DNA of 64,000 nucleotides from Dictyobacter kobayashii (GTDB lineage: Bacteria; Chloroflexota; Ktedonobacteria; Ktedonobacterales; Ktedonobacteraceae): NCBI RefSeq assembly GCF_003967555.1, contig NZ_BIFS01000001.1:4464001-4528000 (forward strand), read 5' to 3'. The notes below the pieces were generated by a model. The model had not been told where the DNA came from, searched no databases, and saw only the letters and a program-made list of their open reading frames with translations. This document shows, piece by piece, positions 1 to 7,591 of this stretch; position 1 is the first letter of the stretch; the number at the start of each line of letters is the position of its first letter. Position numbers and translations under genes: made by a program.

Positions 1-10
1 TGCTTGCCCA

Positions 11-847
11 CTAGGATTGTTTGTGCTCAATGGTATCGGCGAACTCTAATAGATCGGTCAGGTTGTGTTGGAGATAGTCATAGAGCAGGTCACGGTTAAG
101 CGCGGCCGGTTCATGTACCAGGTCATCACGTAGGTTGGTCAACACTTCTAAACGATACGCTAGTGCACGTGGGATGATGTTCTGGGCCGCAATGTTACTG
201 AGGAGCTCATGATAGTTTTCCGCCCGCTTTAACCCAAAGGCGGCTATCAGCGTGCCACAAGTGGCAAGACAGGCTTCAATAGCCAGCTGGAGGTAGCGTT
301 CCCCCAATGCGTAAAGATGATAATCAGCGGTGAACTCTGCGCGGGGATGTTGCCCGAGCTCCTGTAGAATCGCTACGGCCGCGCGCAACTGCTGCAAAGG
401 ATTCTGTACTAAATCTTTATCGATTGGCAACATATGCCCATACAGGCGCCGGCCCAGGGCCTGGTTCTGGATCTCATCAAACTTTTTAAAGTCGAGATAA
501 TCCATCACGGCCCGTGTTTCAAAGGTCACACGCCGTTTTTCGTTACGGCTGAAAAGAATCTGACCATACTTGATGACCTGTAATTTTAGCAGTAGGGAGG
601 CTTGATTTAAGATCACCACGTCGATCGTATCTGATTCCAGGCGTTTAGTCAGTTCGCTGAGGAAGTAGAGCTGATAATCGAGAAACTGGTCGGCTTTGAT
701 TTGATCCATCAAGAGGACCGCGATATCGACATCGCTGAGCTGACCAAAAGTGGCTCGATTAGAGAGCGAGCCAGCCAGATAAGCGGCATTAACCGGGCTT
801 TGTGCAAAAAACTGATTCAGGCGGGATTGCTTTTCGAATAAGTTCAT
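11..847 (-). CDS. MNT-HEPN fusion protein (nucleotidyltransferase plus HepT-like domain)
   Basis: The N-terminal third is a minimal nucleotidyltransferase (MNT) domain with a GS...DVD metal-binding motif (AGSLSNRATFGQLSDVDIAV) and a later acidic strand (DTIDVVIL). The C-terminal half is helical and carries the HEPN RNase motif Rx4H as RDDLVH. In MntA/HepT toxin-antitoxin pairs these are two proteins, and MntA AMPylates a tyrosine in the HepT motif Rx4HxY. Here both lie on one chain and the tyrosine position is proline (RDDLVHEP). The start at 847 is chosen because GGAGG lies 8 nt upstream; an upstream in-frame start at 910 has no such site. Toxin, housekeeping or nucleotide-transfer roles all remain possible. 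No partner gene is visible, although the window edge is close. Confidence 0.75.
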   Translation of the reverse strand: MNLFEKQSRLNQFFAQSPVNAAYLAGSLSNRATFGQLSDVDIAVLLMDQIKADQFLDYQLYFLSELTKRLESDTIDVVILNQASLLLKLQVIKYGQILFSRNEKRRVTFETRAVMDYLDFKKFDEIQNQALGRRLYGHMLPIDKDLVQNPLQQLRAAVAILQELGQHPRAEFTADYHLYALGERYLQLAIEACLATCGTLIAAFGLKRAENYHELLSNIAAQNIIPRALAYRLEVLTNLRDDLVHEPAALNRDLLYDYLQHNLTDLLEFADTIEHKQS

Positions 848-1026
848 CAACGACCTCCGAGAAAACCCTGGATCTGCCCAGATCGTTGGTTGATACATGC
901 AAGGAAACACACTTATTGGGAACTATACTTGCTTATTCGCAAGTATACCATAAAAAGTGTGGAAGCTATAGCTTGAAAAAGAACTCATTTTCAGAAGGGC
1001 GGGAAATGTGGGTAGAAAAAGCACAT

Positions 1027-1446
1027 TTAGCCTTCTACCCATTCTTCTCCATTCGTGGCTACTTCTTTTTTCCAGATGGGGACGGTGCTTTTCAGGGTAT
1101 CAATTAGATAGCGGCAGGCTTCAAAGGCTTCGCCACGATGGGGAGTGGCGACAACAATGATGACGCTGGCCTCACCAATTTCCAGGCGTCCGAAGCGATG
1201 GGCGATGGCGACACGCTCGATGGGCCAGTGTTGCCGGGCCTCGGCGATGATCGTCGCGATTTGTTGTTGCGCCATCTCTTCGTACACGTCATATTCCAGA
1301 TAGCGTACCTGTTTTCCACGGGCATTATCACGGACGACGCCTTCAAAAATGACGATGCCACCAATGCTGGGATGGCTGACAGCTGCTATCAGCGCATCTC
1401 GATTGAGCGGTTCACGTGTTAATTGAATGATAGGTTCCACTAGCAT
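1027..1446 (-). CDS. moaE: Molybdopterin synthase catalytic subunit MoaE
   Basis: MoaE makes molybdopterin by moving sulfur from the MoaD thiocarboxylate to precursor Z (cPMP) in the cytosol. The 139 residues cover the whole family. Visible landmarks are FEGVVRDNARGK near the N-terminus, YLEYDVYEEMA, the HRFGRLEIGE segment, and a C-terminal LKSTVPIWKKE that holds the catalytic lysines. The gene overlaps the end of moaD by 7 nt in the same direction, so the two subunits are translationally coupled. No other molybdenum cofactor gene is in the window. Confidence 0.95.
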   Translation of the reverse strand: MLVEPIIQLTREPLNRDALIAAVSHPSIGGIVIFEGVVRDNARGKQVRYLEYDVYEEMAQQQIATIIAEARQHWPIERVAIAHRFGRLEIGEASVIIVVATPHRGEAFEACRYLIDTLKSTVPIWKKEVATNGEEWVEG

Positions 1447-1688
1447 CCTCCTCCTGTGGGTGGGATAAAGACGAGTTCATCTCCTTCATGGAGAAGTGTC
1501 TCGGCGGATACATAGCGATGGTTGAGCGCATTAAGCGAGCGATCCATGATTGGCTGTAAGCGTGGATCGCGTTCTTGTAGGAGTGTGCGTACATCGGCCA
1601 CGCGCGCGTTATCTGCTAACGTCAGCCACTCTTCGCCCTGCCCTACAATCTCACGTAATGAAGCAAAATAGCGAACTCTAATTTTCAT
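1440..1688 (-). CDS. moaD: Molybdopterin synthase small subunit MoaD, with a Cys after the C-terminal glycines
   Basis: This ubiquitin-like sulfur carrier is 82 residues, the normal family length, starting MKIRVRYFASLRE. MoaD proteins normally end in Gly-Gly, which is adenylated by MoeB and converted to a thiocarboxylate. Here the frame reads PPTGGGC then TAG, so a cysteine follows the glycines. The extra codon arises where the moaE start codon overlaps (GGATGCTAG). Either the cysteine is removed by a peptidase, as for extended sulfur carriers such as QbsE, or the terminus is used differently. A longer in-frame start upstream (1934) is rejected because MKIRV is the family N-terminus. Confidence 0.9.
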   Translation of the reverse strand: MKIRVRYFASLREIVGQGEEWLTLADNARVADVRTLLQERDPRLQPIMDRSLNALNHRYVSAETLLHEGDELVFIPPTGGGC

Positions 1689-1845
1689 GACTTGAGTATA
1701 GCACAAACAATGAGTGTTTTGTACCCACCACCGCGGGCGGCAACCTCTCTCACAAACATTGGCGATCCACCAGCATAGGAACGTATATAAAGCAAGGACT
1801 AACTCACTGAAGAGTAGAAATACAAAAGGTTGAGGATCAACAAAT

Positions 1846-2574
1846 ATGAATATTTGCTCGGCATCCGGCCTCACCACACTGACCACTACCACGCTCGGGA
1901 CCGCGCTGGGGCTGGCCGGGATATCCGGAATCAATGCCTATATGCCGCTGCTCATCCTGGCGTGCGCGCATCGCTGGTTCCATCTCTGTACGATCAATCC
2001 CCACTTTGCGTTTATCGGGCAGGACTGGTTTATCATCGCCATGGCCATCCTGACCGTTGCGGATCTGGTAATGGACAAGGTCCTGATCGGCAACCACCTC
2101 TGGAACGCGATCCACACAGTCATACGACCTATCGCTGGTGCGTTCATCGCGGCCGCCGTGACCAATCAGGGAATCATTGGGGGATTTCAGGGAGCGCAGC
2201 CGGTCCTGGTTGGTGGGCATATGGGAGCATTTATGGGACTCCAGGTAGGTGTTATCGTCGCTGGTGTCATCAATCAAGCCAGTAGCTCTGGAATACTGGT
2301 TTTCCTGATGGGTGTGGCTGGTTTCCTCCTGGCCGGGGCTGTGCATCTCACAAAGATGAGCATTCGCGGGGGCGCGGCGCTCTTCACTGCGGACCTCTCC
2401 AGCATTGTGCTGAGCATTATCGAGGATATCATAACTGTACTGGGTGTCATTCTTGCGCTGCTTGCGCCCGCGGTGATGTTCGTCTGCCTGATTCTCTTCG
2501 TGTTGCTCTTCCTGCTGCTCTTCCGCCGCATTATACGCACCGTTCAGGGCATCTCCGGTCTGATGCGCTCTTGA
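1846..2574 (+). CDS. DUF4126-type integral membrane protein
   Basis: This 242-residue, strongly hydrophobic protein has about five to six predicted membrane spans and a basic C-terminal tail. The segment GLAGISGINAYMPLLIL followed by a small polar loop, and the later HTVIRPIAGAF helix, match the DUF4126 family, whose biochemical role is unknown. The last third (IVLSIIEDIITVLGVILALLAPAV) forms two further spans. The gene stands alone: it diverges from moaD and is followed by its own terminator. The family call is from memory of its pattern and no function should be read into it. Confidence 0.75.
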   Translation: MNICSASGLTTLTTTTLGTALGLAGISGINAYMPLLILACAHRWFHLCTINPHFAFIGQDWFIIAMAILTVADLVMDKVLIGNHLWNAIHTVIRPIAGAFIAAAVTNQGIIGGFQGAQPVLVGGHMGAFMGLQVGVIVAGVINQASSSGILVFLMGVAGFLLAGAVHLTKMSIRGGAALFTADLSSIVLSIIEDIITVLGVILALLAPAVMFVCLILFVLLFLLLFRRIIRTVQGISGLMRS

Positions 2575-2602
2575 GAAAATAGATGTCATTTAATGAGGGT
2601 TA

Positions 2603-2639
2603 AAAGCACCTGGACCTATATGCCAGGTGCTTTGTTTTG
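2603..2639 (+). terminator. Rho-independent terminator after the DUF4126 gene
   Basis: An 11-bp stem, AAAGCACCTGG pairing with CCAGGTGCTTT, is followed by GTTTTG. It lies 29 nt past the stop codon. Confidence 0.8.
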
Positions 2640-2832
2640 TCAGCTTTTAGTGTTTTTCTTGCGCTTGCTCTTGGTCTCTTTTCCGTCTCGTAGTTGAAGA
2701 GTCTGACTATTTGTCTCCAATTGTTCTACCCAGGGTGGCGGACTGTTGCTATCTTTAGTACAGTATGGGTAAATAGTGTTGTGTGTGGTTTTGTAGGAGG
2801 GCGAATAGTGGATCGATGGAAATCTGTAGAAC

Positions 2833-4281
2833 GTGAGTGAGCAATATATGTATGATGCACTTGTGATTGGCTCTGGTCCAAATGGTCTGGCCGCGGCGGT
2901 GGCTCTGGCCCGCGCAGGACAGCATGTGTTGGTGGTGGAAGCAAAAGAGACGATTGGTGGCGGCTCACGCTCTCAGGAGCTGACCTTGCCAGGATTTGTG
3001 CATGATGTTTGCTCGGCTGTACATCCAATGGGCATTGCATCTCCTTTTTTTCAGACTTTGCCGCTGGAGCAGTTTGGGCTTGAATGGTTGCAGCCGGAAA
3101 TTCCTCTTGCCCATCCCCTGGATGATGGTTCGGCTATGTTATTACACCATTCAGTGGCTGCTACCGCTGAAACGTTAGGGGTGGATGCGCATGCCTATCA
3201 GGCTTTGATGCGTCCATATGTTGAGCATTGGTCGATTATTATTCAAGCCTTCCTGGGCCCGTTGCGGGTTAGACCAATGTTGCATCCTGTTGCGCTCGTA
3301 CCTTTTGGTCTGGCCGCGCTCTCATCGGCCCGTTTGCTTACACAACTGGCTTTTAAGGGACCACGCGCGCGTACGCTGCTGGCGGGCGTTTGCGCCCATT
3401 CTCAGCTTCCTTTAGAGGAAATGACCAGTGCCGCGGCGGGGCTCTTGCTGGCTACGGCCGCTCATGTCTCTGGCTGGCCAGTGCCGCGCGGTGGCTCCCA
3501 AAGTATTGTTAATGCCCTCGCCGCGTACTTCCGTTCTCTCGGTGGTGAGATTCGAACGAGCTTTGAGGTGCAGCATATGGATGATCTACCGGCGGCCAGG
3601 GCATATCTCTTTGATGTCACGCCACGCCAATTGTTATCCATAGCAGGCGAGCGTTTTTCTGATAATTATAAACGAGCTTTGCAGCGCTACCGCTATGGAC
3701 CCGGGTCCTTTAAAATTGACCTGGCTTTAGATGGCCCTATCCCCTGGACCGCTCAGGATTGTTTGCGGGCCGGTACGGTCCATCTGGGTGGTACTTTCGC
3801 TGAAATTGCTACCTCCGAGCGAGATGTGAGGCGTGGAGTATCTCCTGAGCGTCCCTATGTATTGGTAGCCCAGCAAAGTCTGGTAGATGCGAGCCGTGCC
3901 CCAGAGGGAAAACATACCGTGTGGGCCTACTGTCATGTTCCCAATGGCTCAACCTTTGACATGACCGAGCGCATTGAGGCGCAGATAGAACGGTTTGCCC
4001 CTGGTTTCCGGGAGCGTATTCTGGCCCGCCATGTGGTGGACCCGGCCGCGCTGGAACACTATAATGCTAACTATATCGGGGGAGATATCAATGGTGGTGT
4101 GGAAGATATCCGGCAACTCTTTACGCGCCCGGTCGCGCGTATCGATCCCTATACAACTTCCGCTCCAGATATTTTTATCTGCTCATCATCCACACCGCCT
4201 GGAGGTGGCGTGCATGGCATGTGCGGATATTTTGCGGCCCGGTCAGCTCTGAAAAAAAGATTATTGGTCGAGCATACATAA
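2833..4281 (+). CDS. FAD-dependent oxidoreductase, phytoene desaturase (CrtI)-like
   Basis: The N-terminus has a complete dinucleotide-binding Rossmann motif (ALVIGSGPNGLAAAVALARAG) ending in the acidic VVEA, then the GGGSRSQEL flavin-contact segment, as in the CrtI/phytoene dehydrogenase-related family. The C-terminal FAD motif appears as SSSTPPGGGVHGMCGYFAA. At 482 residues it is a full-length family member. Related enzymes desaturate or isomerise lipids and carotenoids, but no carotenoid gene lies nearby, so the substrate is unknown. The GTG at 2833 is the longest start; ATG at 2848 is an alternative, and neither has a clear ribosome site. Confidence 0.85.
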   Translation: MSEQYMYDALVIGSGPNGLAAAVALARAGQHVLVVEAKETIGGGSRSQELTLPGFVHDVCSAVHPMGIASPFFQTLPLEQFGLEWLQPEIPLAHPLDDGSAMLLHHSVAATAETLGVDAHAYQALMRPYVEHWSIIIQAFLGPLRVRPMLHPVALVPFGLAALSSARLLTQLAFKGPRARTLLAGVCAHSQLPLEEMTSAAAGLLLATAAHVSGWPVPRGGSQSIVNALAAYFRSLGGEIRTSFEVQHMDDLPAARAYLFDVTPRQLLSIAGERFSDNYKRALQRYRYGPGSFKIDLALDGPIPWTAQDCLRAGTVHLGGTFAEIATSERDVRRGVSPERPYVLVAQQSLVDASRAPEGKHTVWAYCHVPNGSTFDMTERIEAQIERFAPGFRERILARHVVDPAALEHYNANYIGGDINGGVEDIRQLFTRPVARIDPYTTSAPDIFICSSSTPPGGGVHGMCGYFAARSALKKRLLVEHT

Positions 4282-4430
4282 TGATAAGTTTATATTTTAC
4301 GGCAATGCCATTCATTTGGATGAGCGCAGTCGCCTGGGAAGCCATCTTCGTTTCTGGAAACTGATCCATTCTCAAATATGAGTTAGTGGCGGCGTAGCTA
4401 GCCGCGTCCAAGCGGCGTTTCCAAATGCTT

Positions 4431-4459
4431 TTTACAGCGAGAGGGTTTTCATGTATACT
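4431..4459 (+). promoter_or_regulatory. Predicted sigma-A promoter for the IMP cyclohydrolase gene
   Basis: TTTACA, a 17-nt spacer and TATACT lie about 80 nt upstream of the start codon. This is the only good match in the 258-nt gap between the oxidoreductase and this gene. Confidence 0.6.
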
Positions 4460-4539
4460 CCCTCTAAGGTCTGTTTACTATAAGGAAATGCCCGGCCTAC
4501 ACCAAAGCACAAAAACATAAAAGGGAGACAGTATATATA

Positions 4540-5271
4540 ATGGATGCAAATGCGCTGGCAACGGCAAATTTTGAACAACTACGGAACAATCCCTATCCAG
4601 GAAGAGGCCTGGTGATTGGTCGTTCTTCCGTAGAAGATGCCTGGTTGATGATTTATTGGATTATGGGGCGTAGTGCTTCGAGTCGCAATCGCAAATTTGT
4701 CGCAGTAGGCAACAGGCTGCGCACCGAGCCGATTGATACGCGCCAGATGGATAATCCTGAGCTGTTGATCTATGATGCCATGTTGGAACTTCCCAGTATC
4801 TACCTGGTAAGTAACGGCGATCAAACGCGCACCATTTATGATGCATTGTTAGCTGGTGGCTCCTTCGATTCGGCCCTTGAGAAAAGAGAGCGTGAACCTG
4901 ATGTGCCTCACTATACTCCTCGCATCAGTGGTATGTTAGATCTGCAGAACTTTCCCGGGACGGTTACTTTAAGCATCTTGAAGGCCAATCAGGCTAATCC
5001 TGCTAATACAGATCGCTTTACCTATCGACCGGGGAAGTCACCCCGTGGTTTTGGGGTTGGTTTGACCACCTATCGTGGGGATGGCAATCCTTTGCCCAGT
5101 TTTAGTGGTGATCCCTTGTTGCTGCCGTGTGCTGGCAAGGCCGAGGCGGTTCTGGACACTTATTGGAATGCTTTAAACGCTGAGAATCGCGTGGCTATCG
5201 CTGTCAAGCAGGTTTCTGTGCAGGAGGGAACCAGTCGTTTGCTGGTGCGCAATCGTTTTACTGCTCAATAG
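4540..5271 (+). CDS. purO: IMP cyclohydrolase, PurO type
   Basis: PurO closes the ring of FAICAR to give IMP, the last step of purine synthesis. The 243-residue product shows the family hallmarks: NPYPGRGLVIG at residues 17-27, YWIMGRSASSRNR, and PRISGMLDL in the middle. This family is best known from archaea, whereas most bacteria use the N-terminal domain of bifunctional PurH. The call is strengthened because the only purH-like gene in the window (29500-30675) lacks that domain. It is a single gene with its own promoter, and AAGGGAGA lies ahead of the ATG. The symbol is by homology to the archaeal family. Confidence 0.85.
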   Translation: MDANALATANFEQLRNNPYPGRGLVIGRSSVEDAWLMIYWIMGRSASSRNRKFVAVGNRLRTEPIDTRQMDNPELLIYDAMLELPSIYLVSNGDQTRTIYDALLAGGSFDSALEKREREPDVPHYTPRISGMLDLQNFPGTVTLSILKANQANPANTDRFTYRPGKSPRGFGVGLTTYRGDGNPLPSFSGDPLLLPCAGKAEAVLDTYWNALNAENRVAIAVKQVSVQEGTSRLLVRNRFTAQ

Positions 5272-5331
5272 TAGTCGGTTCCCTGGCGGCTGTATCATGT
5301 TTGGAGTTTGCACACTTACGAGCAGGCTGAG

Positions 5332-5355
5332 CGGGGCGATATTATATCGCCCCGG
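5332..5355. terminator. Hairpin between convergent purO and pepA
   Basis: CGGGGCGATA pairs with TATCGCCCCG, with an A/T-rich stretch on the pepA side. It probably ends both converging transcripts. Confidence 0.6.
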
Positions 5356-5370
5356 CAATGCAAAAAATGT

Positions 5371-6876
5371 TTATTTTTTTGCTAACTGGAGAGCTAGCTC
5401 GGCGAGTGTGCGTACACCTACGCCAGTGCCGCCTTTTTCTTGATAGGCTTTGACGCTATCAACATAGCTGGTACCGGCGATATCCAGATGGGCCCATTTT
5501 GCTGTGCCCACAAAATTCTCCAGAATTTTTGCAGCCGTGACTGCACCAGCTTCGCGGCCACCAGTCTGTTTAATGTCGGCGATGTCGCTTTTGATATACT
5601 CGCCATATTCCTCGTCGAGGGGCATTGGCCAGTATTTTTCGCCGGCCGCCTGTCCAGCACTGATAATAGATTGGGTCAGCTGCTCATCATTACTGAAGAA
5701 ACCTGTCATGCTGTGCCCGAGAGCTACCACCATCGCGCCGGTCAAGGTTGCCAGATCCAGGATAGGTGAGAGGCCTTCCTGAGATGCCAGGGAGAGGGCA
5801 TCGGCCAGGATCAGGCGTCCTTCCGCATCTGTATTGACGATTTCGATTGTCTTGCCATTTAAGATGCGTACAATATCGCCCGGTACATAGGCACTACCGC
5901 TGGGCATGTTGTCGCAGGTTGGTACAAAAGCGGTTACGTTGATGGCTGGTTTGATGCGTGCAATTGCCTGCATTGCGCCCAGGACTGCCGCTGCGCCGCC
6001 CATATCGCCTTTCATGGTATCCATGCCGGCTCCAGGCTTAATTGAGATGCCGCCAGTATCAAATGTAATACCTTTGCCAACCAGCGCCATACCTTTATCA
6101 CCCTCTGAGCCACCACGGTAGCGTAGAATGATAAAGCGAGGTGGATTGGCACTACCTTTGGAAACGGCCAGTAAGCCGCCCATACCCAGCTCCTGGATTT
6201 TTTCTTTTTCGAAAATTTCACATTCCAGGCCAACTTCTTTGGCCATGGCGCTGGCACGATTAGCCAGTTCAATTGGGGTTAAGACATTGGGTGGCTCGTT
6301 GATCAGGCTGCGGGCAAAGTTTGTTCCCTCGGCCAGCGCCTGTGCCTGCTGCAGTGCCTGTTCAAACTCAGCCTTATTCTCTTCAGGAGTAGCAAAGAGC
6401 ACTTGATTGACGTTGTTGCCATTTTCTTTGCTCTGGTAAGCACGGAAACTGTACAATCCTAACAGGACGCCCTCTATAGCAGCCTGTGTCTCCTGTGCTG
6501 CGCTAAATTTGCTGCTTGCCAGGCCACCGGCTACCGCGATCTTTTGTGCTCCTGTTTTCTGCACATGGCGTGCAGCAATAGAGATCGCTCGCCGTACAGA
6601 CTGAGTATCGAGTTTATCCTGTGATCCCAGACCAACAACAATCACACGTTTGGCCGCCAGCTTACCGCTGGGATGCAAGGTGAGCAGCTCGCCGGCTGTG
6701 CCTTTGAACTCCCCATCTGCGCTACGCTCAGCAATGAGTCCCGCAAGGGCTGTATCGACAGCGGCTGCAGAGGTTGATAATTCTACCCCCGAGGCAGAGC
6801 TTTTGCGTGCCGCACTGACAATCAATGCATCACAAGAAATCTTGCTTATTTCTTGTGTTGTCAGGTTGATATCCAT
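5371..6876 (-). CDS. pepA: Leucyl aminopeptidase (cytosol aminopeptidase, family M17)
   Basis: PepA removes N-terminal residues from peptides using two metal ions in the cytosol; some homologues also bind DNA. The 501-residue protein has the usual two-domain layout. The C-terminal catalytic domain shows VGKGITFDTGGISIKP (metal-binding Lys and Asp), MKGDMGGAAAV and the signature NTDAEGRL, so all expected ligands are present. It is monocistronic, converging with purO. Confidence 0.97.
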   Translation of the reverse strand: MDINLTTQEISKISCDALIVSAARKSSASGVELSTSAAAVDTALAGLIAERSADGEFKGTAGELLTLHPSGKLAAKRVIVVGLGSQDKLDTQSVRRAISIAARHVQKTGAQKIAVAGGLASSKFSAAQETQAAIEGVLLGLYSFRAYQSKENGNNVNQVLFATPEENKAEFEQALQQAQALAEGTNFARSLINEPPNVLTPIELANRASAMAKEVGLECEIFEKEKIQELGMGGLLAVSKGSANPPRFIILRYRGGSEGDKGMALVGKGITFDTGGISIKPGAGMDTMKGDMGGAAAVLGAMQAIARIKPAINVTAFVPTCDNMPSGSAYVPGDIVRILNGKTIEIVNTDAEGRLILADALSLASQEGLSPILDLATLTGAMVVALGHSMTGFFSNDEQLTQSIISAGQAAGEKYWPMPLDEEYGEYIKSDIADIKQTGGREAGAVTAAKILENFVGTAKWAHLDIAGTSYVDSVKAYQEKGGTGVGVRTLAELALQLAKK

Positions 6877-7083
6877 TACGAAAAATCTCCTTTGGACGTA
6901 CTGTAGAGGCTGATAGTGTTATACTATAGCTGTTTTTAGCACGAAAATACACTAATCGACCCGATTTTTGTCTGGTCTCAGGCCTATGTATGGCGCACCA
7001 GGCAATCTCTGATCGATCAGGACACTGGGTTGTGATCTCTTTCTTCAGTATGGCACATCATCCAGAGATAGAACAAGTTTGCT

Positions 7084-7482
7084 TTAGGCGGATCGATTAA
7101 GTAGGCGCTCAACTACTTCGAGGAGTTGGCGCGGCTTAAAAGGCTTGGTCAGATACTCTGTGCAGCCAATTTGCCTGGCCGCTTCACCTTCATCATTGAG
7201 CGCAAAAGCGGTTACAGCGACAATTGGAACGTCCTTCATACCAGGGCGTGCTCGAATCAATTGTGTGGTCTGATACCCATCCAGTACAGGCATTGAGAGA
7301 TCTGTTAGAACCAGGTTTACGTGTTCTTTGTCCAACATTTCCAACGCATCTCGTCCGTTGGATGCGGAGATACAGCGATAGCCACGTGTAGACAATACAC
7401 GTTCAATTAAGAGGCGATTGGATACTTCATTTTCAATCACCATGATAGTTGGCTGTTGTACGCTATGGGTTGGTGTATTCAT
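7084..7482 (-). CDS. Single-domain response regulator (CheY-like)
   Basis: The 132 residues form one receiver domain with no output domain. The acidic pair lies in MVIENE, the phosphoacceptor Asp in LVLTDLSMPVLDG, the Thr in VAVTAFA and the Lys in YLTKPFKP. The gene follows the histidine kinase gene by about 110 nt on the same strand, so that kinase is its likely phosphodonor. Such stand-alone receivers pass the phosphate on or act through protein contacts; the target is unknown. Confidence 0.9.
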   Translation of the reverse strand: MNTPTHSVQQPTIMVIENEVSNRLLIERVLSTRGYRCISASNGRDALEMLDKEHVNLVLTDLSMPVLDGYQTTQLIRARPGMKDVPIVAVTAFALNDEGEAARQIGCTEYLTKPFKPRQLLEVVERLLNRSA

Positions 7483-7591
7483 GAGCTTTCTCTTATCTTG
7501 TTAATATGTTTGTATAAAAAATCTTTTGACGACACGCAAAGCGAGCATAGAAAGTTCCAGTGTTACCTATCAGCGTGTGTAGTAGCTAATG

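Noticed and set aside
1837..2589. 250-codon frame on the minus strand opposite the DUF4126 gene
   Set aside because: The product is rich in His/Gln/Glu with no family pattern, while the plus strand encodes a clear membrane protein.
4325..4345. CGCCTGGGA upstream of purO as a second ZTP riboswitch
   Set aside because: The 5' partner ACTGGCG and the enclosing P1 stem are absent, and the fragment lies upstream of the predicted promoter.
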